Assembly: GCA_034231615.1 (NCBI GenBank)
Contig: CM067318.1
Span: 32,381,723 to 32,445,722 of the forward strand
Source of the DNA: Meghimatium bilineatum
Lineage: Eukaryota > Mollusca > Gastropoda > Stylommatophora > Philomycidae
Direction: 5' to 3'
Length of the DNA stretch: 64,000 bases
The stretch's first letter is position 1; each line of letters starts with the position of its first letter. Below are positions 47,401-51,736 of this stretch, in pieces. Below the pieces are notes generated by a model, which saw nothing but the letters and a program-made list of their open reading frames with translations, made no database searches and was not told the DNA's origin. Position numbers and translations under genes: made by a program.

Positions 47401-50128
47401 TTAAATATGTTATGTAATGGGATTTAACCATATATTTAAATATGTTATGTAATGGGATTTAACCATATATTTAAATATGTTATGCAATGGGATTTTAACC
47501 ATATATTTAAATATGTTATGCAATGGGATTTTAACCATATATTTAAATGTTATGTAATGGGATTTAACCATATATTTAAATATGTTATGTAATGGGATTT
47601 AACCATATATTTAAATATGTTATGTAATGGGATTTAACCATATATTTAAATATGTTATGTAATGGGATTTAACCATATATTTAAATATGTTATGTAATGG
47701 GATTTAGCCATATATTTAAATATGTTATGTAATGGGTTTAGCCATATATTTAAATATGTTATGTAATGGGATTTAACCATATATTTAAATATGTTATGTA
47801 ATGGGATTTAACCATATATTTAAATATGTTATGTAATGGGATTTAGCCATATATTTAAATATGTTATGTAATGGGATTTAACCATATATTTAAATATGTT
47901 ATGTAATGGGATTTAACCATATATTTAAATATGTTATGTAATGGGATTTAACCATATATTTAAATATGTTATGTAATGGGATTTAACCATATATTTAAAT
48001 ATGTTATGTAATGGGATTTAACCATATATTTAAATATGTTATGTAATGGGATTTAACCATATATTTAAATATGTTATGTAATGGGATTTAACCATATATT
48101 TAAATATGTTATGTAATGGGATTTAACCATATATTTAAATATTTTATGTAATGGGATTTAACCATATATTTAAATATGTTATGTAATGGGATTTAACCAT
48201 ATATTTAAATATGTTATGTAATGGGATTTAACCATATATTTAAATATTTTATGTAATGGATTCATGCTCTATTCAGCTTTGTGTGTTAATCTTTTAAATA
48301 TTTTGGGTGTAGGACACAAATATTTTGTGTTAGGTGTCTGCTAAGCAAGCACAGAACAAAAGGATAAAAACCTAACAGCAAAAACAACAATACAATCTAC
48401 TCCATTATTTTATCTACCAGGTGGATTACATATTCCGGTAGGTGCGTGTGGATGGAGCGTTGGAACAACTGAAGACCTAAAGAGTAATTTGACTAAGTTT
48501 TCTGGAAAAATTACTGAAGTAAGTACATAACTATTCTGAATACTTTTATAAGAATCAAAACTCTTAGGCCTACAACAGAAACATGCGAATGAAGGAACTA
48601 AAGATAGAGAGAGTACAGGTAAATGAAATGATATGACTAGACTAAAGATAAATTGTTGATTGACAGATAGTGATGTAGCTAGACCTATAGGTACAATTTA
48701 GATGGATTGAGAAGGGTGTAGCTTAGTCTTGAACAAAGAATATAGATGGACAGAGGATGTAACTAGACTTGAACAAAGAATATATATGAACAGGGAAGGA
48801 TGTAACTAGACTTGAACAAAGAATATAAATGAACATAGAAGGATGTAACTAAGACTTGAACAAAGAATATAGATGGACAGAGGATGTAACTAGACTTGAA
48901 CAAAGAATTATATGAACAGGGAAGGATGTAACTAGACTTGAACAAAGAATAAAAGTAAAAGAAAAATTGATGTACCAGTAACTAGATTTGAACAAAGAAT
49001 ATACTCCGCCGAAGATGGATGTGTCGGGTCATTGGCGCAAATAAAACGGCAACATAACGCATTTCCATTCTCTGGACTACATCCTGCTGTAAATCTAGTA
49101 CTGCCATTGTTCTGCTACAAGAGAGATCTGGCGGGAGTTTGAGAATGAACGCTGAAGAAGAAGAAGAACAAAGAATATACATGGACAGGGAAGATGTAGC
49201 CAGACTTGAACAAAGAATATAGATGGACAGGGAAGGGTGTAACTAGACTTGAACAAAGAATATAGATGGACTGAGAAAGATATAACTACACTTGAACAAA
49301 GATTGTAGATGGACAGAGGCGGATGTAACTACACTCGAACAAAGTTTATAGAAAGACAGAGGATGAAGTAACCAGACTTGATGATAGAATGTAGATATAT
49401 AACATAAGTAGATTCTAAAATAGAATATAGATAGATAGAGAAGGATCTAACTAGACTTTACCATAGAATATTGGTAGCGTATCGTATTCAAGACATAGCC
49501 ATCAACCCAGAATTTTTGGTTGTAGTGATTTTCTAGGAAATATAAATATGTTTAGTAGTATGCCATTGCTTTCTGAATGATCCGGATGCACAATTGTCCA
49601 TGACGGGTTTCAAGCTCAATATTTTGGGCATCATAGACGTGCACTGTACCATGCCGGCCACAGAGCTGGACACCATATAATATGATTTTAAAAATCTCAC
49701 TTAACTTAAACATAAAATATAGATCGACAGGACATAGATACAAATTCAGTAAGGATTTGGGGGAGGGTTTACCTAAAAGTGGCATTTGATGAAAAATGCA
49801 ACTTTTTGTAAAAATCGTTGGGGGGTGGGGGGGGGGGGTTCTATCTTTTGGCTACATTTCAAGTACTAAAAGTTATATTCCAATTTGCAAAGGGGGTGGG
49901 TTTTAATCCTTTCCCCCCCCCCCCCCCACCACCACACCTTTATATATGGGTTTGTCGACAGTGGATATCTGTAGGCTTGAACATAGAATGTAGTTATGTC
50001 CAACAAAGAATGATGACCTATCAAAGCCTTACTTATGGTAAAAATTAATATAGTACATCCAGTAACACATAATTATCTACTTCTTTTTCTAGATTCTCAT
50101 CTCCAGGTGCAACGAATATGGATTTTAA
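3947..50128 (+). CDS. Pif/BMSP-like shell-matrix protein gene with a giant Ser/Thr repeat exon (5' end missing)
   Basis: Gene-level entry. Ten exons join in frame (exon-end phases 0, 1, 1, 1, 1, 1, 0, 1, 0, stop) into 20,739 nt, 6,912 codons plus TAA. Domain order: C-terminal half of a vWA domain, an acidic linker, about 6,435 codons of Ser/Thr-rich repeats, two peritrophin-A-type (CBM14) chitin-binding domains, a short cysteine module and a laminin-G-like domain. Known Pif and BMSP proteins combine vWA, chitin-binding and laminin-G-like domains, are secreted, and bind chitin and calcium carbonate in shell. By inference this protein has a related extracellular, chitin-bound role. The giant repeat between vWA and the chitin-binding domains is the unusual part. 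Signal peptide, first vWA exons and promoter lie upstream of the window. A large mucin-like peritrophin not tied to shell is the main alternative. Confidence 0.85.
4255..4550 (-). mobile_element. LINE 3' fragment (RTE/CR1-like C-terminus)
   Basis: The minus strand encodes QIRWAGHLVRMPDHRLP, then LLYGELEKGTQSQGGQKKRY, then WEELAQNRSTWRS, a very common C-terminal block of invertebrate LINE reverse transcriptases. No catalytic domain is present. It lies inside the GC-AG intron of the shell-matrix-like gene. A related block occurs at 29440-29775. Confidence 0.8.
4868..5250 (-). mobile_element. Tc1/mariner transposase N-terminal fragment
   Basis: The minus strand shows the bipartite helix-turn-helix DNA-binding region of Tc1-type transposases: GRLQTEQSQSVVVRQFNV, then LWRLFQQTGSVADKPRRGRP, and after it NRLHDASLLARRP. 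A frameshift near the end moves the reading to a TDRHHKNRLQWA stretch. The catalytic DDE part is absent, so it is a dead fragment. Its N-terminal side abuts the retroposon at 5251. Confidence 0.8.
5251..5526 (+). mobile_element. AGAAG-tailed retroposon, longest copy
   Basis: The most complete copy of a dispersed family. The 5' part has CGCATGTCGTAAAAGGCGAC, the middle GGTCAGTGACCCAAAGCCAT, and the 3' part ACAACGCATTCCGTTCTC then GGACTACATCC, ending in (AAG)n at 5508-5526. The same order occurs at 58130-58465 and 62330-62560; halves of it occur at 36478, 43340, 45234, 49005, 51945, 58575 and 59701. It has no open frame. It is probably a SINE or the mobilised 3' end of a LINE. Confidence 0.65.
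5527..5956. other. No recognisable feature
   Basis: AT-rich intron sequence. No coding, repeat or regulatory signal was recognised. Confidence 0.5.
5957..6007. repeat. (TATC)n microsatellite
   Basis: Run of TATC units with a few TGTC variants. Confidence 0.95.
6030..6700 (-). mobile_element. LINE 3' part, long open C-terminus
   Basis: About 220 open minus-strand codons. They include RLFNSCVIPVLSYGCESWK, KCLRRITNTHW, RKRRWSYIEHVLR and a GRPRGRPRKRW stretch, the typical region after the RT thumb in RTE-like LINEs. The RT catalytic part is missing. A related 3' end lies at 37340-37505. Still largely open, so younger than most LINE pieces here. Confidence 0.8.
7021..7207 (+). CDS. Exon: C-terminal end of vWA domain and acidic linker
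   Basis: 62 codons plus one base; phase 0 in, phase 1 out. The acceptor is TTCTCAACAG and the donor is ATAG followed by GTCAGT. The peptide starts SAERLREIPADVYAVGIGS, the textbook last helix and strand of vWA domains (A-x-x-L-R...V-Y-A-V-G-I-G), then LMDITGNVSKTIILEELDDP. It closes with an alternating acidic linker, TDIKIDLDVDLDGM. The next exon starts AT GGC, so the split codon reads GAT (Asp) and the frame runs straight into the giant exon. Confidence 0.85.
7375..7950 (-). mobile_element. LINE 3' fragment (RTE-like)
   Basis: The minus strand, read through frameshifts, gives the same C-terminal block as 1-432: a tyrosine/tryptophan-rich start near 7790, RRRQSQF-like and GHVTRR-like segments near 7600, and an ITTGKIED..RDRG-like segment near 7540. 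No intact frame. It lies in the intron just before the giant exon. Confidence 0.65.
8200..8385 (-). mobile_element. Short LINE remnant
   Basis: Minus-strand similarity to the LINE block at 7690-7760 (ATGATACTCTCATCATTCTT then GTAGAACCATATTGTCTC against GATATTTTCAACATTCTTC then ATAAAACCACATCTCTG). Too short and decayed for a firm call. Confidence 0.4.
8535..27842 (+). CDS. Giant exon: Ser/Thr-rich mucin-like repeat region
   Basis: 19,308 nt, phase 1 in and phase 1 out, with no stop or frameshift across about 6,435 codons. The acceptor is CTTTTTCCATTTCAG and the donor is GATG followed by GTAATG. Content in order: a short Thr/Ile-rich start (8535-8630), about 17 copies of a basic 13-residue repeat, roughly 270 copies of an acidic 21-residue repeat, a diverged repeat zone (about 26,560-27,010), a 5-residue SYTDT array, further diverged repeats, and a Cys/Asn/Gly/Asp-rich end. 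Ser and Thr dominate, so heavy O-glycosylation or phosphorylation is plausible. Regular Asp and Glu would make the bulk acidic, as expected of a calcium- or matrix-binding protein (inference). In known Pif proteins the equivalent stretch is far shorter or absent. Read-through to a stop at 27926-27928 is the alternative ending. Confidence 0.85.
8630..9296 (+). repeat. 39-bp coding tandem array (13-residue unit)
   Basis: About 17 in-frame copies of a 39-bp unit encoding SLIPRATSTITST. Variants include R, M and A substitutions (RLIPR, SMIPR, SLIAR). Each unit has one Arg and no acidic residue, so this block is basic, unlike the acidic array after it. Confidence 0.95.
9440..26790 (+). repeat. 63-bp coding tandem array (21-residue unit), about 270 copies
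   Basis: In-frame units read SSYTDTTFVT followed by TESSDVFTLEP, with variable sites (T/I/A before ES, D/G/EL before F, P/S/I/T at the end). A few units are one codon longer (SSAELF) and one near 9620 is shorter. Alternating hydrophobic and polar residues (TFVTT, VFTLE) suggest two short beta strands per unit (inference). Unit types are shuffled in blocks, showing unequal exchange or conversion inside the exon. The array decays towards its 3' end (after about 26,560). Confidence 0.95.
9901..12290 (+). repeat. Higher-order duplication, 1,200-bp period
   Basis: 9901-11090 and 11101-12290 are nearly identical: 4 differences seen by line-by-line reading. The period is 19 units of 63 bp plus one extra codon. 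It is a recent tandem duplication inside the coding exon. Confidence 0.9.
27014..27208 (+). repeat. 15-bp coding tandem array (SYTDT)
   Basis: About 13 copies of a 15-bp unit (TCTTACACGGACACA) encoding SYTDT, with SYTGT and SYMDT variants. It is in frame within the giant exon. The unit equals the start of the 21-residue repeat, so it probably arose by local slippage from it. Confidence 0.95.
27843..27928 (+). other. Possible alternative end: hydrophobic tail and stop
   Basis: If the donor at 27843 is not used, the frame continues for 27 codons and stops at TGA (27926-27928). The tail is a small/polar stretch (NAYDS) followed by VIVVVSVVMVFEAIVLCS. That resembles a GPI-attachment or C-terminal membrane signal, with no basic residues after it. 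It could be chance translation of intron. Transcript data would decide. Confidence 0.35.
28060..28575 (+). mobile_element. LINE 3' fragment (RTE-like)
   Basis: Frameshifted C-terminal block: TCVFPVTTYGCETWTINK at about 28127-28180, then IRVMRIPRTAKKTNEDVLRK, then a decayed remainder to about 28575. Same family type as 1-432. It lies in the intron after the giant exon. Confidence 0.75.
28796..28918 (-). mobile_element. tRNA-derived SINE, 5'-truncated
   Basis: Reverse complement of the 3' half of the SINE at 2099-2347 (TATGTCCCATGGTAGCAACC, CTGCCGTCGGGGATGAA). It is flanked by a perfect 12-bp target-site duplication, TAGTGCTAGTAA, at 28784-28795 and 28919-28930. Confidence 0.85.
28931..29430. 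other. No recognisable feature
   Basis: Intron sequence with short A-rich and ATG-rich stretches near 29325-29425. No gene or repeat family recognised. Confidence 0.5.
29440..29775 (-). mobile_element. LINE C-terminal fragment with zinc-finger-like tail
   Basis: The minus strand reads KALQTSPKKLSQYYSIDPSS, then WETTSLDRSAW, then FEKGKNTAGNPQAQEAEGQI, then PCTNRTHRASTNSQ. The order matches the LINE end that closes with a C-x-x-C...H-x-x-x-H finger. The finger residues are mostly lost. Confidence 0.7.
29854..30048 (+). CDS. Exon: chitin-binding (peritrophin-A/CBM14) domain 1
   Basis: 65 codons, symmetric phase 1. It follows a long pyrimidine tract and TTCAG; the donor is CAAG followed by GTGAGT. 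The peptide has the six-cysteine pattern of CBM14: C in GICFKA, C in HPRDCYKFIQCH (two), C in VRFCPIGLFW, C in LTCVEP and C in LTSCQ. The aromatic FW after the fourth cysteine fits chitin contact. Known CBM14 domains bind chitin outside cells. Confidence 0.9.
30180..30345. mobile_element. Possible DNA transposon end
   Basis: Contains CCATGCGTCCTCTTTTTCCC and ACATGTCCTCTTTTTGG, then GTCCGGGATTTTTAC. I associate this motif set with non-autonomous DNA elements in invertebrates, but I cannot name the family and see no matching second end. Confidence 0.3.
30400..33620 (+). mobile_element. Near full-length degenerate LINE: endonuclease, RT, RNase H
   Basis: I-superfamily-type non-LTR element. A damaged apurinic-type endonuclease start is readable at about 30440-30800 (NKKPELQ.FLS, then MCIQE.LLKDT.RFF, then GILTFVKT). 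The RT shows RYRPVILMSCVGKTMKQM near 31514, then FMDLSKAFDKVW at 31725, PQGGVISPNLFLVFI at 31902 and the HADDFAAW catalytic box near 31994. RNase H follows: VYTDGSAKGAVRNGG near 32855 and GNEKADDLS near 33202. A DECPCGS cysteine tail lies near 33453. There are many stops and frameshifts and part of the endonuclease is lost. It lies in the intron between the two chitin-binding exons. Confidence 0.85.
33785..33850 (+). repeat. Dispersed repeat end
   Basis: GAGGTTTCCACAAGAGGAAA followed by ATTATATAGACAT matches 54006-54045 closely. Function unknown. Confidence 0.5.
34004..34050. repeat. (GATT)n/(CATT)n microsatellite
   Basis: A run of GATT units passes directly into a run of CATT units. Confidence 0.9.
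34163..34357 (+). CDS. Exon: chitin-binding (peritrophin-A/CBM14) domain 2
   Basis: 65 codons, symmetric phase 1, exactly the length of the first chitin-binding exon, which suggests exon duplication. The acceptor is AATGTCTTCTCAG and the donor is TCAG followed by GTATGC. Cysteines lie at DPCKKLC, GGCGLYWKC, KRCRFYNAY, NGCIF, MPTCNN and QTFC. The central GLYWKC matches the CBM14 core. More diverged than domain 1 in its second half. Confidence 0.9.
34550..35730 (+). repeat. Dispersed repeat (about 0.7 kb), split by an insertion
   Basis: 34550-34897 and 35376-35730 together match 61780-62330 in order: GGATGCATGTTTAGT, then GACAGGTTGTCAGC, then ATGCCTGAA..GAAGACA, then CTGAACT.GTAGTCCA. The element is interrupted by 34898-35375. 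No open frame; origin unknown. Confidence 0.65.
34898..35375. mobile_element. 478-bp foldback insertion with 14-bp target-site duplication
   Basis: It sits between two copies of TTGTCAGCGTTTCC (34884-34897 and 35376-35389) and splits the repeat described above. Its right two thirds form a long inverted repeat: the arm from 35049 to about 35168 (starts CAATATAAATAACCAAAATA) pairs with about 35258 to 35378, roughly 90% matched. The transcript would fold into one hairpin. No coding capacity. Confidence 0.8.
35740..36470. other. No recognisable gene
   Basis: Intron. Short CCCC-rich and TTTT-rich stretches; possibly a decayed DNA element near 35900-36310, but no ends could be matched. Confidence 0.4.
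36478..36620 (-). mobile_element. AGAAG-family retroposon, decayed copy
   Basis: The minus-strand order of the family is visible: AACTCCCATCGATCTCTTA, AGCAGGACAATGACTCTACT, AGATTTTTAGCAGGATG and GTTGTATCGCCGTTTT, matching 59701-59868. Confidence 0.6.
36621..37339. other. No recognisable feature
   Basis: Intron sequence; nothing recognised on either strand. Confidence 0.45.
37340..37505 (-). mobile_element. LINE C-terminal remnant
   Basis: The minus strand gives a RRPIGHPRKRWIDSVLETL-like piece followed by a HAEEANRRAK-like piece and the same 3' end as 6030-6100 (TGTACCTTTCGGTGTTGAGG against TTGCCTTTCGGCGTCAGAGG). Confidence 0.6.
37510..38515. other. No recognisable feature
   Basis: About 1 kb of intron with a poly-C tract at 38389-38400. 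No gene, LINE or SINE recognised. Confidence 0.45.
38531..38686. mobile_element. hAT-like MITE
   Basis: The start CAGTGGCTCTCAACCTTTT and the end GATTGAGAACACCTG form terminal inverted repeats of the common hAT type (CAGNGGTTCTCAACC). Flanking 8-mers ATCCATCG and CTCTAGCG match at 5 of 8 positions, so the target duplication is decayed or absent. Confidence 0.65.
38889..39032 (+). CDS. Exon: short cysteine module before the laminin-G-like domain
   Basis: 48 codons, symmetric phase 1. The acceptor is a 16-base T tract then GCAG; the donor is CGAA followed by GTAAGT. The peptide has GKCENMPLAGNSGYRV, then INCWTLTEFDFASCSCRP. The C...F-x-x-x-x-C-x-C ending resembles the short cysteine segment between the chitin-binding and laminin-G-like parts of Pif-type proteins (inference from memory of the family). 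A minus-strand LINE begins right after its donor. Confidence 0.8.
39050..40240 (-). mobile_element. LINE with RT palm and C-terminus (RTE-like)
   Basis: The minus strand shows GVRQGCVLSPYIF at about 39950-39980, then YADDITLGAQ near 39830, the RT catalytic boxes. It continues towards lower coordinates through KNLQYFGHIKRHGNLEQSL near 39260-39310, and ends at about 39050 near a GATGATGA tail. Several frameshifts. Confidence 0.8.
40241..40305. repeat. 24-bp tandem repeat, about 2.7 copies
   Basis: GCTAGCGTGATTGATCAGTG repeats with a CAAT joint. Confidence 0.85.
40517..40700. repeat. 24-bp tandem repeat, 8 copies
   Basis: Unit TTAGGCTGTAGAATAGATGA plus TATC, nearly perfect, with the last copy diverging. 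A divisible-by-three length leaves a frame open by chance; no sign of a gene. Confidence 0.95.
41100..42080 (-). pseudogene. Unidentified decayed coding sequence
   Basis: The minus strand reads as protein-like sequence across about 980 bp with scattered stops and frame changes. Readable pieces in order from high to low coordinates: ETSTPTYPAAPSAHSDEMSL, then LEKATCAKGQRCVCYL, then RLKQESCLGYWIRQLEHVPL, then FKILTEAVLRLGLCAPKNR, then CRFCPTRFIQRKLGSVSNG. I do not recognise the family. Two cysteine pairs and the loss of frame suggest a dead transposon or viral-type ORF rather than a host gene. It lies in the intron before the laminin-G-like exons. Confidence 0.4.
42180..42437 (-). mobile_element. 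LINE 3' remnant
   Basis: CCATGGTGTTCTCAATATTC followed by TTCTATAAAATCATATCTCTG matches the LINE piece at 7690-7735 on the same strand. Interrupted on its right by the SINE at 42448. Confidence 0.55.
42448..42731 (+). mobile_element. tRNA-derived SINE, full-length copy
   Basis: The head carries pol III promoter boxes: A box TAGCCTAGTTGA at 42459-42470 and B box GGTTCGAAAC at 42509-42518. The body is shared with 2099-2347 (GATTTCTCGCCTGA, GTTAGGGAAGGTAAACATAG, ATTCTCAACGTCAGG). Target duplications TTTCACACC lie at 42439-42447 and 42732-42740. It is the reference copy for the family in this window. Confidence 0.85.
42919..43301 (+). CDS. Exon: start of laminin-G-like domain
   Basis: 127 codons after two joining bases; phase 1 in, phase 0 out. 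The acceptor is TATTATTCTACAG and the donor is CTTCAG followed by GTAAGA. The joined first codon is AAG (Lys). The peptide begins CPLVTLLNTTSNVMI, has a Lys/Ser/Asn-rich stretch with two cysteines, then VTLLFQYLTSANRSIGS, then GILVVSEDVAFLSVQILSPS. The hydrophobic strand pattern fits the first half of a concanavalin/laminin-G fold, though weakly on its own; the later exons make the case. Several N-x-S/T sites are present. Confidence 0.8.
43340..43480 (-). mobile_element. AGAAG-family retroposon, 5' half
   Basis: Reverse complement of the 5' part at 5260-5370: TTGCCTCTTACGACATGCAT, GGAAGGTAAAGTGTT and CCTAATATGGGATGGGA. The 3' half is absent. Confidence 0.65.
43600..43835. repeat. Dispersed hairpin repeat, second copy
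   Basis: Matches 3395-3690 in order (ACTAAAGACTTATA, CGCTCTGCGCGCAACGCACT, CTGTATGAAATCACG). The inverted core TCTGCGCGCAACGC with GCGTTGCACGCAGA is retained. Confidence 0.6.
43881..44070. mobile_element. pogo/Tigger-like MITE
   Basis: Starts TACAGTGGAATCCATCTATAG and ends ATAATGCGATTTGACTG; the ends are imperfect inverted repeats of the CAGT-RAATC type seen in pogo-like elements. It ends 23 bases before the next exon. The 35-bp array at 46361 shares its right end. Confidence 0.45.
44094..44199 (+). CDS. Exon: middle of laminin-G-like domain
   Basis: 35 codons plus one base; phase 0 in, phase 1 out. The acceptor is CATTGTTTCTTAG and the donor is ACAG followed by GTAGCA. The peptide GLNQTEWRKIYIQYLKGNVF then LELTSGNLVYNVYVTG matches the W-x-x-(I/V)-x-(I/V)-x-(Y/F)...G...L strand pair of laminin-G-like domains. 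Confidence 0.85.
44394..44471. repeat. (AT)n microsatellite
   Basis: About 39 uninterrupted AT dinucleotides. Confidence 0.98.
45234..45391 (-). mobile_element. AGAAG-family retroposon with 11-bp target duplication
   Basis: Minus-strand copy: TTCTTCTTCAACGTTCATTC, GATGTAGTCCAGAGAATGG and GCGCCAATGGCCCGACACAG. It is flanked by CTTACACTTGT at about 45223-45233 and 45392-45402, which supports copying through RNA. Confidence 0.8.
45590..45994 (+). pseudogene. Short coding-like block, possibly OTU-like
   Basis: An open stretch of 110 codons from 45662 holds ICGQDAFYLSVTYGLGELRT, then VRAIIAKECYVASCIKLF, then NCPYCQSYPVVSVPRLLF. The first two pieces loosely resemble the G-x-x-x-F-x-x-A-x-x-x-x-L...(L/V)R...V-A-x-E core of OTU-like proteins, many of them transposon-derived. 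The usual Asp-Gly-Asn-Cys is not intact. A diverged second copy of the start lies at about 45585-45660. Low-confidence identification. Confidence 0.3.
46361..48259. repeat. 35-bp minisatellite, about 54 copies
   Basis: Unit ATGGGATTTAACCATATATT plus TAAATATGTTATGTA; 36-bp variants carry one extra T. The array is head-to-tail without spacers. The ATATATTTAAATAT core is nearly self-complementary. It ends about 160 bases before the acceptor of the next coding exon. Confidence 0.97.
48421..48518 (+). CDS. Exon: later part of laminin-G-like domain
   Basis: Two joining bases plus 32 codons; phase 1 in, phase 0 out. The acceptor is ATTTTATCTACCAG and the donor is GAA followed by GTAAGT. The peptide GLHIPVGACGWSVGTTEDLK then SNLTKFSGKITE has the glycine/cysteine turn and the F-x-G-x-I-x-E closing strand typical of laminin-G-like domains. 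One N-x-T site. Confidence 0.9.
48660..49480. repeat. Degenerate 40-43-bp tandem repeats
   Basis: Recurrent unit ATGTAACTAGACTTGAACAA then AGAATATAGATGGACAGG, decaying towards both ends. Interrupted by a retroposon at 49005-49165. Confidence 0.85.
49005..49165 (+). mobile_element. AGAAG-family retroposon inside tandem repeats
   Basis: Plus-strand copy (GGATGTGTCGGGTCATTGG, ATTCTCTGGACTACATCCTG, GAACGCTGAAGAAG). Flanked by GAACAAAGAATATAC at 48990-49004 and 49166-49180. Because the host array repeats nearly this sequence, part of the duplication could be the array itself. Confidence 0.8.
49819..49935. repeat. Poly-G and poly-C tracts, opposed
   Basis: An 18-base G-rich run (about 49820-49838) lies 75 bases before a C run (about 49912-49927). 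Together they are an imperfect inverted repeat that could form a hairpin or G-quadruplex. Confidence 0.85.
50093..50128 (+). CDS. Terminal exon: end of laminin-G-like domain, stop
   Basis: Eleven codons and TAA, phase 0 in. The acceptor is TTCTTTTTCTAG. The peptide ILISRCNEYGF completes FSGKITE from the previous exon, giving the last strand and the final cysteine of the laminin-G-like domain. No clear AATAAA was seen nearby downstream. Confidence 0.8.
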   Translation: MLISRCNEYGF

Positions 50129-50654
50129 CTGAGAACAACCCTGTTGGAGCATGTGGCTAGAGCAATAGACATGCTTCACTCGCAACCATCTACATAACTG
50201 TCAAAATGAAAGGTTTGTCCTAACAATGCAACCTTTTCATCAGTCATATCTGACAGTGTAGGCCCTAATTCACATATCATTGATGTAACTTTAATATAAT
50301 TTTCAAGTTGTAGCATTTTCTGGCAAACTGGATGTATTCTAAGGAAAGTTCCAAAATTCCAGTTTGTAATAATCTAGATGTGTTCTAAAGCAGATTCTAA
50401 CATACCACTTTGTAATAATGATATCAAATAAGCAGCTTTAATATGAGAATATTTTAACTATTAACAAATCGGAAGTAATTTTTTTTAATGATTTTTTTTA
50501 TTCCTGTATTGAATGTTTATAATTTATAAATATGTTTTAATGGGTTCTTTCCCAGTTAATGGGTCTACCTTCACACTATCTTAAAAATTTACGCCGATTT
50601 GAAATTTTGTGTAATTTTATGATGTCACTCTGCTAGCTCCGTCATAGTTACAAA

Positions 50655-50900
50655 ATGGCTTTCGTAGATTTGTTGAACTTTCCTTCAACCGATAAAGATG
50701 CAGTATGCATGCTACAGTTGCAAGGAGTGCTCATGGATGCTAAGATATGCATGCAGGGACATTCTATGTCCTTATCCTACTACACTGAGGGAAGGATTCG
50801 TTGGAAGTGCCTGCATTTCACGAAAATCCAAGTCTTGGCGATATGTCGATTCTGTTATGACTTAGCGTATCAAAAACAAAATAAGCATCACGTCACTGGA
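50655..50900 (+). mobile_element. Merlin/ISXO2-like transposase N-terminal fragment
   Basis: 82 open codons begin MAFVDLLNFPSTDKDAVCML and contain LQGVLMDAKICMQGHSMSLS, then RIRWKC, then ICRFCYD. The layout (short start, Leu-x-x-x-Gly-Val-Leu, C...GH.M.L, R-x-x-W-x-C) matches the zinc-ribbon start of Merlin-type transposases. The catalytic part is missing and the second cysteine pair is altered. Confidence 0.6.
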
Positions 50901-51079
50901 TAAATATGGTCAAGGGAAATCCTTGAGAAAAAAAAAAGGAAGAAAACAGATCTGTCTACCCTTTATTTAATTTCACTTTCCGTAAAAAAAAAGGTAGATC
51001 CGTAATCTAGGAAAGAGGCTTTTAATATATTAGCTCTACAATATTTTCTTATGACTGGAGTAATTACACATTACAGAAA

Positions 51080-51370
51080 GATAGTGACATGTGAGATGAA
51101 ATGCTTGAGAAAGGATGCAGGGGTCACAAGGCTTGATAGATTATGAAATGAAGACATCAGAGAAATAATAGGTATAACACCTTTCACGGAATACATAGAT
51201 AGCCAGCAGATCAAGTGGTTTGGCCACATTATGAGAATGCATCACAACAAGTTGCCTGTATAGGCATATAGCCAAATGAGACCAGGGTACAAAGCCAGAA
51301 GAAGACCACGAAAAAGATGGATAGAAAACATCAGGGACATCTTGAACAAACAGTCATAGCACGGCTGAGG
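51080..51370 (+). mobile_element. LINE 3' fragment
   Basis: Reads ITPFTEYIDSQQIKWFGHIM then MRMHHNKLPV and GYKARRRPRKRWIENIRDIL, the C-terminal end of an RTE-like reverse transcriptase, with one stop inside. Confidence 0.75.
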
Positions 51371-51420
51371 TGACACATCTGGCCTTGAAACACAAGCTTG
51401 AGCTCTAATCACCTTTACGC

Positions 51421-51730
51421 TTAATGGAAATAGGGGATAACAAATCACCTGGGGAAAGACTATAGACTGTGGAGTTTTTGTAGATAATGAATGACTTCCA
51501 AAGAAGGGGGTGGGTTTAAACACCCTAAACCTCCCACTCCCTTAGGACATGAGCTTTAGTACTGTGATGCAAGCCAGAAACATGACAAACACTCCTCTGA
51601 AAAAAATACATAGATAGAAACTCCTCTTAATGATTTTCTCCGAATAGCTCACCAAAAATCTTAGGAAAATGAAGAAATGGCATAAAGCTAAACCCCCTCT
51701 TTACGAATTGTATCTACAACCCTGGTTTTT
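51421..51730. other. No recognisable feature
   Basis: Sequence 3' of the shell-matrix-like gene; nothing recognised before the possible alternative exon. Confidence 0.45.
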
Positions 51731-51736
51731 GTCCAG

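Noticed and set aside
46361..48259. CRISPR-like array
   Set aside because: Units are head-to-tail with no spacers, and the genome is animal; it is a minisatellite.
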